64,000 bases of DNA, from contig NZ_VIUH01000016.1 in the NCBI RefSeq assembly GCF_007993865.1, positions 1 to 64,000 on the forward strand. The letters run 5' to 3'. Made by a program: the position numbers and the translations under genes. The number at the start of each line of letters is the position of its first letter. Within the stretch, counting starts at the first letter, position 1. The notes below the pieces were generated by a model, which saw only the letters and a program-made list of their open reading frames with translations, was not told the origin of the DNA and made no database searches. Source of the stretch: Pseudomonas sp. SJZ079. GTDB lineage: Bacteria > Pseudomonadota > Gammaproteobacteria > Pseudomonadales > Pseudomonadaceae. Below, one piece after another: positions 7,688-19,940 of the stretch.

Positions 7688-8917
7688 ATGCTGAACGGCC
7701 TGTGGCTGAGCTTTTTCGTGGTAGCGGCGGTGGCCGGGCTGTCCCGCTGGTTGTTGGGCGACGATCCGGCGGTGTTCGCCGCCATGGTCGAGAGCCTGTT
7801 CGCCATGGCCAAGCTGTCGGTCGAAGTGATGATCCTGCTGTTCGGCACCCTGACCCTGTGGCTCGGCCTGCTGCGCATCGCCGAGAAGGCCGGTCTGGTG
7901 GATGCCCTGGCACGTCTGCTCGGGCCGTTGTTTGCCCGATTGATGCCAGAGGTACCGCGTGGCCACCCGGCGCTCGGCCTGATCACCATGAACTTCGCCG
8001 CCAACGGCCTGGGCCTGGACAACGCCGCCACGCCGATCGGCCTCAAGGCCATGCGTGCGCTGCAGGAGCTCAATCCCAGCAGCACCACGGCGAGCAATGC
8101 GCAGATCCTCTTTCTGGTGCTCAACGCCTCCTCCCTGACCCTGCTGCCGGTGAGCATCTTCATGTACCGGGTGCAGCAGGGCGCGCCCGATCCGACCCTG
8201 GTGTTCCTGCCGATTCTCCTGGCCACCAGCGCCTCGACCCTGGTCGGCCTGCTGTCGGTGGCGTTGATGCAGCGCCTGCGCCTGTGGGACCCGGTGGTGC
8301 TGGCCTACCTGATTCCCGGTGCGCTGCTGCTCGGCGGCTTCATGACGCTGCTCGCCGGCATGTCGGCGATGGCCCTGGCGTCACTCTCCTCGCTGCTCGG
8401 CAACCTGACCCTGTTCGGGGTGATCCTGCTGTTCCTGCTGCTCGGCGCACTGAAAAAGGTGGCGGTGTACGAAACCTTCGTCGAAGGTGCCAAGGAAGGC
8501 TTCGACGTGGCCAAGAGCCTGCTGCCCTACCTGGTGGCGATGCTCTGCGCGATCGGTGTGTTGCGCGCCTCGGGCGCCCTGGAATTTGGTCTGGACGGCA
8601 TTCGTTGGCTGGTCGAATGGGCCGGCTGGGATACCCGCTTCGTCGAGGCCTTGCCCACCGCCCTGGTCAAGCCGTTCTCCGGCAGCGCGGCGCGCGCCAT
8701 GCTGATCGAGACCATGCAGACCCAGGGCGTCGACAGCTTCCCGGCGTTGGTCGCCGCGACCGTGCAGGGCAGCACCGAGACCACCTTTTATGTGCTGGCG
8801 GTGTACTTCGGTTCGGTTGGTATCCAGCGTGCCCGGCATGCCGTGGGCTGCGCCCTGCTGGCCGAGTTGGCCGGCGTGTTGGCAGCCATTGCCGTGTGCT
8901 ACTGGTTCTTCGGCTGA
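7688..8917 (+). CDS. SpmA-SpmB fusion, nucleoside-recognition Gate-domain membrane protein
   Basis: A 409-residue polytopic membrane protein. Its two halves each carry a Gate (nucleoside-recognition) domain, corresponding to Bacillus SpmA and SpmB joined in one chain. Conserved stretches include NFAANGLGLDNAATPIG (about residues 99-115) in the first half and VQGSTETTFY (about 359-368) in the second. Pseudomonads do not sporulate, so the family must have a vegetative role; the transported substrate is unknown. The gene overlaps the convergent DUF5924 gene by 19 bp. A ribosome site GGGGGG lies 3-9 bp before the ATG. Confidence 0.82.
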   Translation: MLNGLWLSFFVVAAVAGLSRWLLGDDPAVFAAMVESLFAMAKLSVEVMILLFGTLTLWLGLLRIAEKAGLVDALARLLGPLFARLMPEVPRGHPALGLITMNFAANGLGLDNAATPIGLKAMRALQELNPSSTTASNAQILFLVLNASSLTLLPVSIFMYRVQQGAPDPTLVFLPILLATSASTLVGLLSVALMQRLRLWDPVVLAYLIPGALLLGGFMTLLAGMSAMALASLSSLLGNLTLFGVILLFLLLGALKKVAVYETFVEGAKEGFDVAKSLLPYLVAMLCAIGVLRASGALEFGLDGIRWLVEWAGWDTRFVEALPTALVKPFSGSAARAMLIETMQTQGVDSFPALVAATVQGSTETTFYVLAVYFGSVGIQRARHAVGCALLAELAGVLAAIAVCYWFFG

Positions 8918-10065
8918 GCGATATCTGCGGCGGGCTCAGTGGTCGAGTCTTGCGCGGCGACAGGCGCTGCGACCGGGTCCTCCACCACGTCCTCCACTGC
9001 GGCGGGCGCGTTCGGCGTCGACGGCGCGTCTGACGCCAGCACCTCGAAACGCAGCACGCCGATCATCTGCCCCGCCTCGGTCAGCACCTGCACCTGCCAA
9101 CGGCCGACTACGTCTTCGGGGAAATTCTGTTTGTGGGTCCAGGCGCGGTAGCCCTTCTTGCGCCCGCCATGAATGTCCAGGGCGATGCGCTCGACTTCTT
9201 TGCCCGCGTGCCGCCAGACGTGATAGATGCGCTCGTCCAGCCCGCGCGGCGCGCTGATTGCGGTATAGGCGTACAGCCCCTGGTTACGCAACTGGGCGAC
9301 GCTGAGCTGTTTGAGTCCCTTGCCGGGTGCACGGTTTTGACCATCGAATTCGGTGGTGACTGCCACTTCGCTCAGCCACAGGGTGGCCGGCGGCACCCAG
9401 ACACGCGCCAGCCAACCGCCAGCGCCGAGGGCCAGGGTCAGGCCCAGCAACAACAGGCCACGCCACCAACGCTGCACGGTGATGATGCCGAGCAGGCTGG
9501 GAAACGACAGCACCGCCGCTACCGCCAGAGCCAGTTTATAACTCTGCGGGGTGGTCAGTTTGAGGATGATCGGCAGCGCGGTGAGCAGCACGGCGAACAG
9601 CGTCAGGCTGTGATAGGCCAGCAGCAGCCAGCGTCGTGGCGCGACCCACTTGTAATATAGCGGGTCGATGATCGAAACCAGCGCCGCCGCGCCCAGCAAC
9701 CCGCTGAACAGAGCCTGGCCGCTGTTCCAGGTGGTGGTAATGAAGAAGAACGGCAGCACGAAGAACAGGCTTTCCTGGTGAATCATCTGCGCCGCGTAAC
9801 GCAACAGCGGCGGTGGCAACTCGAAGCCGAAGCGTCGGGCGATGTGCTCACTGAGGATGTTTTCCAGAATCAGCCACAGCCAGCTGACCAGCAGCACCAG
9901 CGCCAGCACCCGGGCCAGTTCGGCTTGGCGCTCGACCAGCAGAAAACTGGCCACCCCGGAGAGAAAGCCAAAGACCGCCACGACCCCTGGGTGCCGCTGA
10001 ATCAGGGCCAGAAGTTGTACAAACGCGGGTTTGCAGCGACTGAAAGCGGACAAGGGCAGGCTCAT
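8899..10065 (-). CDS. DUF5924/DUF2914 membrane protein
   Basis: This 388-residue protein has about six to eight membrane helices in the first 225 residues (DUF5924), followed by a soluble, probably periplasmic DUF2914 domain (about 230-350) with the RIYHVWRH and GRWQVQVL patterns. The last 40 residues are a low-complexity Ala/Pro/Val/Glu tail. Its function is not known. It converges on and overlaps the SpmAB gene at the 3' end. No strong ribosome site is visible, so the start is the family start rather than one dictated by the sequence. Confidence 0.75.
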   Translation of the reverse strand: MSLPLSAFSRCKPAFVQLLALIQRHPGVVAVFGFLSGVASFLLVERQAELARVLALVLLVSWLWLILENILSEHIARRFGFELPPPLLRYAAQMIHQESLFFVLPFFFITTTWNSGQALFSGLLGAAALVSIIDPLYYKWVAPRRWLLLAYHSLTLFAVLLTALPIILKLTTPQSYKLALAVAAVLSFPSLLGIITVQRWWRGLLLLGLTLALGAGGWLARVWVPPATLWLSEVAVTTEFDGQNRAPGKGLKQLSVAQLRNQGLYAYTAISAPRGLDERIYHVWRHAGKEVERIALDIHGGRKKGYRAWTHKQNFPEDVVGRWQVQVLTEAGQMIGVLRFEVLASDAPSTPNAPAAVEDVVEDPVAAPVAAQDSTTEPAADIAQPKNQ

Positions 10066-10297
10066 GGTGAAGGCGGCGGGAGAGGCTGGCCTAGGATACG
10101 GTATTCATCTGGACTACCGCCCGCCCGTCTGTCCAGCAAGCGTCGTGCCGGCATCCGCAGAACGGCCCGGTCAACAGCGCTCAATGCGCGACCCAGGCGG
10201 CAACCTCAAGTGGGACCAGAGTCGCGGTGGTTCAGGCGTGCATGACTACTCCGTCCGCCTGGGAAACTGAAGATCTCCTGGCAAATCGCCCCGCCGT

Positions 10298-11668
10298 TCA
10301 TGTCTTGCGCCGGCGCCAGGCGAGCATGAGTAACAGCAGTGCGGCGGCGACCGCACTGATCAACCAATACAGACCCACGACACTCAACAATGGCAGCTCA
10401 ACCCGGATATAGCCGGGCTGCTGGAACAGCTGGCGAATGGCCGCATTGGCCTGTTCCAGGCTGACCGCCTGCAGCTGTTTGGCTAGATCGCGGAAATGAC
10501 CCTCGTCGTAGTCGCCCAGGGCGTTCCAGTAATAAGTGGCCAGGGCGCTGTTGCCCTGTACCGCCCAGACTTGTTTGGCCACGGCGGCCTGTTGCAGGCG
10601 CCGCCAGGTTTCAGGCTCGAGACCGTGCTGTTGGATGTCTTGCACCAGGGCGCGTAGCACCCGTTCGGCGGCGGCCAGGTCGCTGCGCTGCAGTTCGGCA
10701 TTGAGGCTGAAGAAACTGCTGCCGCCATACACGTTGCGTTCGCTCCAGGGACCGTAGGCCAGGCCGTGCTCGATACGCAGCTGCCGGTAGAGTTGCCAGT
10801 CGAGGTAATCGCTGAGCAGCTCCCAGGTTTGCGCGTCGTGCTCGCCGACCCAGGGTTCGGGGAAGATCCAGTGCAGGCTGGCGCGGTCGCCGACCAGGCC
10901 GTCGAACAGGCTGCGGCGGGCCTCGGCCGTATGGCTGACGGTGGGCAGCTCGCGCGGCTCTGGCAGTTCAGCGGCCGGCAAGGCGCCGAAGCTGCGATCG
11001 AGGTAGGCCGGCAATCGAGGGTCGAGATCGCCCACCAGGATCAATGTCATATTGTTCGGCACATACCAGTCGTCGCGCAGTTGCTCCAGCTGTTCAAGCG
11101 TGAGCGCGGCGAGGGGCGCGCGTTCGGCACAGGCCAGGCCGAGTTCCACGGCCAGTTGCTGGTGGGCCTCGCGGCCGAGGTTCTGTTGATCGAGCAGGCG
11201 CTGCAGGTTCGAGTCATGCCCGCCGTTCTCGCGCTCGACCACCCGTTTCGCGGCGGCGACTTTGCGCTCGTCCAGCTCAGTATTGAACAGGCTGGCGAGC
11301 AGCAGGTCGAGCACCGCGCGCTGCTGCTTGGCCGGTGCCTCGATGACGAAGCTGGTGTCGGCGTCGCGGGTGTAGGCGTTCCACTCGCCGCCCAGGGTCT
11401 GCATGCGCGCCTCCAGGCCGGCTTCGCCGCTGGCGTCGATGCCGCTGAACAACAGGTGTTCGAGCAGGTGTGGGAGTTCTTTTTCGGCACAGGCGAAATT
11501 ATCGAAACCGACGCCCACCACCAGGCGGATCGCCACATGGCCGCGTTCGACGGTGGGTTTGAGCAGCAGTTGCAGGCCATTTTCCAATAGGTAGCCTTCG
11601 ACCTGCAGAGGGTCTTCGGCCAGGGCCGGGTTGCTCAAGAGCAAGCACAGCAGGAACAAGGTACGCAT
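10298..11668 (-). CDS. Membrane-anchored M16-family zinc peptidase
   Basis: A 456-residue M16 peptidase. A signal peptide is followed by the inverted zinc motif HLLEH (His67, Glu70, His71) and a downstream Glu in VVEREN (Glu145/147), which supplies the third ligand. The second M16_C-type domain follows, and a C-terminal hydrophobic segment (about 430-448) ending in RRRK suggests an inner-membrane anchor with the catalytic part in the periplasm. The chain is half the length of pitrilysin, so it should work as a dimer or with a partner. The ATG at 11668 is preferred over the GTG at 11689 because AGGAAG lies 6 bp upstream. Confidence 0.82.
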   Translation of the reverse strand: MRTLFLLCLLLSNPALAEDPLQVEGYLLENGLQLLLKPTVERGHVAIRLVVGVGFDNFACAEKELPHLLEHLLFSGIDASGEAGLEARMQTLGGEWNAYTRDADTSFVIEAPAKQQRAVLDLLLASLFNTELDERKVAAAKRVVERENGGHDSNLQRLLDQQNLGREAHQQLAVELGLACAERAPLAALTLEQLEQLRDDWYVPNNMTLILVGDLDPRLPAYLDRSFGALPAAELPEPRELPTVSHTAEARRSLFDGLVGDRASLHWIFPEPWVGEHDAQTWELLSDYLDWQLYRQLRIEHGLAYGPWSERNVYGGSSFFSLNAELQRSDLAAAERVLRALVQDIQQHGLEPETWRRLQQAAVAKQVWAVQGNSALATYYWNALGDYDEGHFRDLAKQLQAVSLEQANAAIRQLFQQPGYIRVELPLLSVVGLYWLISAVAAALLLLMLAWRRRKT

Positions 11669-11976
11669 GCGAGTCTTCCTGACGATCACCGTCTCAGCAT
11701 AACCGCTGTTGTGGGCTGCTGCGATCCGCCACCAGGCTGACGGGTTCGGCGCCGTACTGCGCCGTTCGCCGGGCGGCAGGCGGGTTTACTGGCGCAGCTG
11801 CGCGAAAAAACATGCCGGCCAGGCGGGCTATTGCCGCACCGGACACGTGCAGCCGGCGGATGGCGACTACACTGATTTTGCGCTGCGCGATGTGGCTTCA
11901 GCAGTTAGACTGCGCCGCCTCCGACTGCAGCCCATAAGGCGCGGGCGGCTCACACAACCAAAAAAGGAGAAATCCC
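11669..11976. other. Divergent promoter region between M16 peptidase and TAXI receptor
   Basis: About 308 bp with no credible gene. It should hold the promoters of both flanking genes. An AAAAAAGGAGAAA ribosome site precedes the TAXI gene. No clear operator or sigma-54 element was found. Confidence 0.5.
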
Positions 11977-12948
11977 ATGAAAGGCAAATCCCTCGCATGG
12001 GTCCTGTCGGCAGCACTCGCGGGTATCACCCTGAGTGGCGCGGCACAGGCCGAGGATAGGTTCATCACCATCGGCACCGGCGGGCAAACAGGCGTTTATT
12101 ACGTGGCCGGTCAGTCGATCTGCCGCTTCGTCAACCGCGCTGCGGTTGAGAACAAGATCAAGTGCAACGCCCCGGCCAGTGGCGGCGGCGTGGCCAACGT
12201 CAACGGCCTGCGCAGCGGTGAGTTCAACTTCGGCATCATGCAGTCGGACCACCAGTACAAGGCCCTCAAGGGCCTGGCGCCGTTCGAGGCCGAAGGCGCC
12301 ATGGACGATATCCGCGCACTGTTTTCCCTGCAGAGCGAAGTGTTCACCATCCTCGCCCGCCGCGACGCCAAGATCACCAGCTTCGATGACCTCAAAGGCA
12401 AGCGCGTCAACGTCGGCAACCCGGGTTCCGGGCAGCGCGACACCCTCGACGAGATCATGGCGGTGAAAGGCTGGGACAAGTCGGTATTCGCTTTGTCTGC
12501 CGAGCTGAAGCCAGCCGAACAGGCCTCCGCCCTGGGCGACAACAACATAGACGCCATGACCTACTTCGTCGGCCACCCCAACGGCGCGATTCAGGAAGCC
12601 ACCACCACCACCGACGCGGTGCTGGTACCGGTAACGGGCGCCGATATCGACAAGCTGCTGGCGGAGAAGACCTACTACACCAAGGCCGAGATCCCGGGCG
12701 GCATGTACAAGGGCAACGATGCCGCGACCCCGTCCATCGGTGGCAAAGCCGTGCTTTCCACCACGGCCCAGGCCGACCCGGACGTGGTCTACCAGCTGGT
12801 CAAGTCGGTGTTCGACAACCTCGACCGCTTCAAGCGCTTGCACCCGGCCTTCGCCGATCTGAAAGCCGAAGACATGATCAAGGTTGGCCTGACCGCACCG
12901 CTGCATGAAGGCGCCGTGCGCTACTACAAAGAGCGTGGCTGGATGTAA
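11977..12948 (+). CDS. TRAP transporter solute receptor, TAXI family
   Basis: This 323-residue periplasmic binding protein has a signal peptide (about 1-26, ending AQA). The TAXI-family start of the mature chain reads FITIGTGGQTGVYYVAG. TAXI receptors bind small carboxylates or amino acids and deliver them to a fused TRAP permease. The strong ribosome site AAGGAGAAA precedes the ATG. The permease gene follows after 128 bp, and the two form a complete TRAP-TAXI importer. The substrate cannot be read from the sequence. Confidence 0.9.
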   Translation: MKGKSLAWVLSAALAGITLSGAAQAEDRFITIGTGGQTGVYYVAGQSICRFVNRAAVENKIKCNAPASGGGVANVNGLRSGEFNFGIMQSDHQYKALKGLAPFEAEGAMDDIRALFSLQSEVFTILARRDAKITSFDDLKGKRVNVGNPGSGQRDTLDEIMAVKGWDKSVFALSAELKPAEQASALGDNNIDAMTYFVGHPNGAIQEATTTTDAVLVPVTGADIDKLLAEKTYYTKAEIPGGMYKGNDAATPSIGGKAVLSTTAQADPDVVYQLVKSVFDNLDRFKRLHPAFADLKAEDMIKVGLTAPLHEGAVRYYKERGWM

Positions 12949-12967
12949 CGGCGGCACTCGGCCGTTC

Positions 12968-13041
12968 GCGCCCGGCGTCGGTCGGGCGCCAAGCTTGACT
13001 AAGCTTGAACCAAGCCCGCGCGCCGCCAGGCCGCGGGTTTT
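12968..13041 (+). other. GC-rich stem-loops between TAXI receptor and permease genes
   Basis: One stem pairs GCGCCCG (12968-12974) with CGGGCGC (12983-12989). A second pairs CCCGCG (13015-13020) with CGCGGG (13032-13037) and is followed by TTTT. Such intercistronic hairpins often reduce read-through or protect the upstream mRNA, making the binding protein more abundant than the permease. Confidence 0.4.
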
Positions 13042-13076
13042 GCCGTTCTTTCACCTCTCGAATGCAGGTTTCACCC

Positions 13077-15650
<2,574 letters not shown>

Positions 15651-15669
15651 CACTCAGGCAGCACTCTAC

Positions 15670-15693
15670 AAAAGGCAGCCTCGGCTGCCTTTT
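15670..15693 (+). terminator. Rho-independent terminator of the TRAP operon
   Basis: A perfect stem, AAAAGGCAGCC with GGCTGCCTTTT, has a 2-nt turn and is followed by GTCTTTA. It starts 20 bp after the permease stop. Confidence 0.88.
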
Positions 15694-15892
15694 GTCTTTA
15701 TAGGGTGTGAAGCCCTGATCGCTGCACTGCATTGCCATGCCGCAGGTAGCGCGAGCGTTCTGTCGTTTTCGGTTATTGGAAGGTCGTGCACTGCGGGCTG
15801 GGCGGCGGGCACGCCGGGTAAATTGCTTGCTGGTGGACGCAATGGCCCAGGCTAAAGACGTTCGTTATATCGGAAAGGACTGCGGAGCGAAC

Positions 15893-17209
15893 ATGACAGC
15901 CAGAGAAGATTCACACGACCCCCAGCAAGTCGATCCCGTCACTCTACGCAAAGTCATCGCCGCTTCAGCGATTGGCAACTTCGTCGAGTGGTTCGACTTT
16001 GCCGTATATGGCTTTCTCGCGGTGACTATCGCTGCGCTGTTCTTCCCGCCGGGAAATGCCTCCATGGCATTGCTGCAGACCTTTGCGGTATTCGCCGTCT
16101 CTTTCGCCCTGCGTCCGCTAGGCGGCATCTTCTTCGGCATTCTCGGCGACAGGATCGGACGCAAACGCGTGCTGGCGTTGACTGTGTTGTTGATGGCCGG
16201 CGCTACCACCATGATTGGACTGCTGCCCACCTATTCGTCGATCGGTATGTTCGCGCCCTTGCTGCTGGCGCTGGCGCGTTGTGTCCAAGGCTTTTCCGCG
16301 GGTGGTGAGTATGCAGGGGCCTGTGCGTTTGTCATGGAGCATGCACCTACTGAGCGCAAGGCACGTTACGGCAGCTTCGTACCGGTCTCGACCTTCATTG
16401 CTTTCGCTTCGGCGGCTGCGATCGTGTTCGGATTGGGCTTGCTGCTTTCCGAAGCTGAGATGCAGCAATGGGGCTGGCGCATTCCCTTCCTGATCGCCGC
16501 GCCGCTGGGCTTGGTTGGCCTTTACATGCGCCTGCGCCTGGATGAGTCCCCAGCGTTCCGCTCGCTGGCTGCTATGCCGCAAGCCAGCCACTCGCCGTTG
16601 ACGGAAACCTTGCGCAACCATGGTCGCACCATCCTCTGCTTGTCGGCATTTATCTCCGCCACCGCGCTGTCGTTCTATATGTTCAGCACATATCTCACCA
16701 CCTATATGCAGGTGGTAGGTGGGGCCTCGCGACCGACCGCGCTGCTCGCCAGCTTCATCGCCCTGGTGTTTGCGGCGTTGTTATGTCCCTTGGTGGGCCG
16801 CTACTCGGATCGCGTCGACCGACGCCGAACCATCCTGACCGCCTGCCTGAGCCTGATAGTCGCGGTATATCCCGCCTTCATGCTGGCCGGCTCGGGCACC
16901 CTGATTGGTTCGGCTCTCGGCGCTATGTTACTGGCCGTCGGGGCAGTGATCTGTGGGGTGGTAACCGCAGTGCTGCTCTCCGAGCAATTCCCCACCCAAG
17001 TTCGCTATACCGCCTCGGCGTTTACTTACAACCTGGCGTACACGGTATTCGGGGGTACTGCACCCTTGGTAGGCACCTGGTTGATTGAACAAAGTGGCAA
17101 CCGAATGGCGCCGGCTTTTTACTTGATTCTTATCGCGTTGCTCGCCCTGGCGGGGGGTATGGCGCTGCCGGAGTCGTCGAAGCGTTCATTGGCGTACCAG
17201 CCGAACTGA
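15893..17209 (+). CDS. MHS-family MFS metabolite:proton symporter
   Basis: This 438-residue protein has 12 predicted membrane helices. It carries the metabolite:H+ symporter signatures: NFVEWFDFAVYGF at the first helix, the GDRIGRKR loop between helices 2 and 3, and RCVQGFSAGGEYAGA in helix 4. This places it with ProP/KgtP/ShiA-type carriers of compatible solutes or organic acids. The start is MTAREDSH, since the 52 residues upstream in the same frame have no family similarity. Codon use looks lower in GC than the flanking genes, so recent acquisition is possible. The substrate is unknown. Confidence 0.85.
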   Translation: MTAREDSHDPQQVDPVTLRKVIAASAIGNFVEWFDFAVYGFLAVTIAALFFPPGNASMALLQTFAVFAVSFALRPLGGIFFGILGDRIGRKRVLALTVLLMAGATTMIGLLPTYSSIGMFAPLLLALARCVQGFSAGGEYAGACAFVMEHAPTERKARYGSFVPVSTFIAFASAAAIVFGLGLLLSEAEMQQWGWRIPFLIAAPLGLVGLYMRLRLDESPAFRSLAAMPQASHSPLTETLRNHGRTILCLSAFISATALSFYMFSTYLTTYMQVVGGASRPTALLASFIALVFAALLCPLVGRYSDRVDRRRTILTACLSLIVAVYPAFMLAGSGTLIGSALGAMLLAVGAVICGVVTAVLLSEQFPTQVRYTASAFTYNLAYTVFGGTAPLVGTWLIEQSGNRMAPAFYLILIALLALAGGMALPESSKRSLAYQPN

Positions 17210-17279
17210 ATCGGGCAAATCGGGGCAGACCTCGAATGCTCTGCGCGGCAGATCGCTAAGCCGTGGACTGCCTCCGGCT

Positions 17280-18926
17280 CTATTCAACACCTACCTCTTC
17301 GGGCTTCAGCGCGCCGGTTTCACGGTTTTCCAGCACCACGTAGGCGCTGCTGCAGACCAGGGAGTTGAGCCGTTTCATGTCGCCGATCAGCTCCAGGTGC
17401 AGCGAGCTGGTCTCGATGCTCTGCACCACATGGTGGTGCAAGCGACTGACGTGGGCGTGGGCCAGGCGCCGCTCCTGGATGCGGAAGCGGCGCTTTTCAT
17501 GGAGCAGCTGACGCGCGCTTTCCGCATCGCCGGAGAGAAATACCGAGAGGCCCAGGCGCAGGTTGGCCATCAACCGGGTATGCAACTCGGTCAGTTCTGC
17601 CAGACCGCTGTCGGAGAACGAATGGCGCTGCGCGGTCTTCTGATCCTGCAGCTTGCCGAGCATACGTTCGACGATGTCGCCGGCCTGTTCGAGGTTGACC
17701 GCCAGTTCGATGATTTCCGCCCAGCGCCGGCTTTCGTGCTCGCTGAGCACTTCGCGGGGGACCTGGGCCAGGTACAGCTTCACGGCGCTGTACAGCGCGT
17801 CGACATCGTCATCCAGGAGCCTGAGTTCGCGGCTCTGGGTCGGCTGGTTGCCGCGCAGCACTTCCAGCAGGTGGCCCAGCATGGTTTCGATCAGGTCGCC
17901 GATGCGCAGGGTCTCGCGCACCGCATTGGCCAGCGCCAGGCTCGGCGTGGCCAGCGCCGTGGGGTCGAGGTGGCGCGGCCGGGCGACGCCACCTTGCTCG
18001 GGGCGGTCCGCCAGCAGCCAGTTGCAGAAACGTGCCATCAGGCCGGTGCTCGGCAGCATCAGCAGGCAGCGCAGGCTGTTGTAGAGCAGGTGGAAGCCGA
18101 TCACCAGCTCCTCCGGGCGCCAATCCAGGCTGTCCAGCCAGCTCACCAGCGGGTTGAGCAGGGGGATCACCAGGACCAGGCCAATCAGCTTGTACAGCAG
18201 GCTGCCGAGCGCCACTCGCCGGCCGGCCTGGGTCTGCAGGCTGCTGGTGAGAAAGGCCAGGATGCCGCTGCCGATATTGGCGCCGATCACCAGACCGATG
18301 GCCACCGGCAGACTGATCAGCCCGGCGCCGGTCAGCGTCGCGGTGAGCAGCACGGCGGCCAGGCTGGAATAGGAAATCAGGGCGAACAGCGCACCGACCA
18401 AGGCGTCCAGCAGCAGGTCGCCGGTCAGCGAGGCGAACAGCACCCGGATCCCCTGCTCCTGGGTAATCGGCGTGGCGGCCGCGACTATCAGCTCCAGGGC
18501 CAGCAGCATCAGGCCCAGGCCGATCGCCACGCGACCGAGCTGGCCGGCGCGGGTCTGCTTGCGCGAGAGGAAGAAGATCACCCCGAGGAAGATCAGCAGC
18601 GGCGACAGCCAGCTCAGATCGAAGGTCAGCACCCGCGCCATCAACGCCGTACCGACGTCGGCGCCGAGCATGATCGCCAGGGCCGGGGTCAGCGCCATCA
18701 GGCCCTGGCTGACGAAGGAGGTGACCAGCAGCGCGGTGGCGTTACTGCTCTGCACCAGGGCGGTCACGGCGATCCCGGCGGCAAAGGCCATGGGTCGCTT
18801 GCTGACGTTGTGGCTGAGTACCTTGCGCAGGTGCGAGCCGTACACGCGCAGGATGCCGGTACGGACGATATGGGTACCCCAGATCAACAGGGCAATGGAC
18901 GAGAGTAGATTGAGCAGGGTCAGCAT
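17280..18926 (-). CDS. Na/Pi cotransporter family protein with PhoU-like domain
   Basis: This 548-residue protein has two inverted NptII/SLC34-like repeats, with QSSNATALLVTSF in the first and a related SSLAAVLLTATL in the second, over about nine membrane helices. A PhoU-like helical domain follows (about 340-530). It matches the YjbB family of sodium-phosphate cotransporters, which in E. coli mediates phosphate export. The start is MLTLLNLL at 18926, preceded by AGGGAG. A longer in-frame start at 18968 has no ribosome site. Confidence 0.85.
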   Translation of the reverse strand: MLTLLNLLSSIALLIWGTHIVRTGILRVYGSHLRKVLSHNVSKRPMAFAAGIAVTALVQSSNATALLVTSFVSQGLMALTPALAIMLGADVGTALMARVLTFDLSWLSPLLIFLGVIFFLSRKQTRAGQLGRVAIGLGLMLLALELIVAAATPITQEQGIRVLFASLTGDLLLDALVGALFALISYSSLAAVLLTATLTGAGLISLPVAIGLVIGANIGSGILAFLTSSLQTQAGRRVALGSLLYKLIGLVLVIPLLNPLVSWLDSLDWRPEELVIGFHLLYNSLRCLLMLPSTGLMARFCNWLLADRPEQGGVARPRHLDPTALATPSLALANAVRETLRIGDLIETMLGHLLEVLRGNQPTQSRELRLLDDDVDALYSAVKLYLAQVPREVLSEHESRRWAEIIELAVNLEQAGDIVERMLGKLQDQKTAQRHSFSDSGLAELTELHTRLMANLRLGLSVFLSGDAESARQLLHEKRRFRIQERRLAHAHVSRLHHHVVQSIETSSLHLELIGDMKRLNSLVCSSAYVVLENRETGALKPEEVGVE

Positions 18927-19128
18927 CGCGCATCTCCCTGACGCGGGTTGCCCAAACGAGGGCAACAACTGGGTGCGACGCCTAGGGTTCGACGGTGAAT
19001 CCGTAGATTAGGTGTCGCGGGTAAGTGAATGGCCTGGCTGGATATTTTTACCAAGCCTGCCTTTAGCTTTAGTCGTCAAATGGCATTGGCGCCAGCCGCG
19101 TCAGCACAACTCACCGCGCTGGCAGGGG

Positions 19129-19800
19129 TTAGACGGGCAACTGTTCGGCCAGTTCCAGCAGGCTGGCGACTTGCCTGTCCGGCTCGATGCCCCAGGGATC
19201 GAGTACGGCTGTCGCGGTGCGCTTGATCCAGGCGCTGTGCAAGCCGGCATGGGCGGCGCCGAGCACGTCGAAGGGGTTGCTGGAGACCAGCCAGGTCTCA
19301 TCTGCCGTACTTTGCGTGCGGGTCAGCAGGTGCTGGTAGACCACCGCTGCCGGCTTGAAGCTGCGCACCTCCTCGACACTGACGATCTCGCGAAAGAAGT
19401 TCAGCAAGCCGGCCTGTGCCAGCAAGGCGCGTACGGCACTGCGACAGCCGTTGGAAAAGGCGTACAGCTGGGCGCCCTGCCCCTGCAACTGGGCCAGCCC
19501 GGCGGCGCTGTCGGCGAATGCCGGCAAGTGTGCCCAGGCTTCGAGCAGGCGCTGCTGAGCCTGGGCATCGAGGGGCGCCTGCTCGGCCGCGCAGGTGTAA
19601 GCCAGGGCCTCACGGGTGCACTGGGAGAAGTCCACATAGGCGCCCATCAGGCCGCGGCGGAAGCTGTACTCCAGCTGCTTGTCGCGCCAGCGCCGGTAGA
19701 ACCCCTCAGCCTTGGGGCCGAGCCACTGGCGCAGCTGGCGGATCACGTCGCTGGGGTCGATCAAGGTGCCGTACACATCGAAGGCCAGGGTAAGCGACAT
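19129..19800 (-). CDS. Haloacid dehalogenase, type II
   Basis: A 223-residue HAD-superfamily protein with nucleophile Asp8 in FDVYGTLID, the second motif Ser in FSNG, Lys in SFKPA, and the SNPFDVLGA motif typical of L-2-haloacid dehalogenases. It would hydrolyse 2-haloalkanoic acids to hydroxy acids through an ester intermediate on Asp8. Pseudomonads often carry such enzymes without dedicated haloacid growth, so the natural substrate may be different. It is transcribed alone, away from recC. Confidence 0.86.
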   Translation of the reverse strand: MSLTLAFDVYGTLIDPSDVIRQLRQWLGPKAEGFYRRWRDKQLEYSFRRGLMGAYVDFSQCTREALAYTCAAEQAPLDAQAQQRLLEAWAHLPAFADSAAGLAQLQGQGAQLYAFSNGCRSAVRALLAQAGLLNFFREIVSVEEVRSFKPAAVVYQHLLTRTQSTADETWLVSSNPFDVLGAAHAGLHSAWIKRTATAVLDPWGIEPDRQVASLLELAEQLPV

Positions 19801-19940
19801 GGGGATTCCTCGGCTGGTGATGGTCTTGCATCATGGCAGAGGCAGGTGGGGCGGGCACTAGGGCTTTGGTCGCAGCAGGCCAGCTGCCGACCGGCGACAG
19901 GGGCCGTCGCGGCATGCCTTCAGACGGGGCGAACTGGTAA

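Noticed and set aside
10066..10297. A 79-codon plus-strand frame spanning the gap beside the M16 gene
   Set aside because: It starts inside the DUF5924 gene, has no supported start and no recognisable family.
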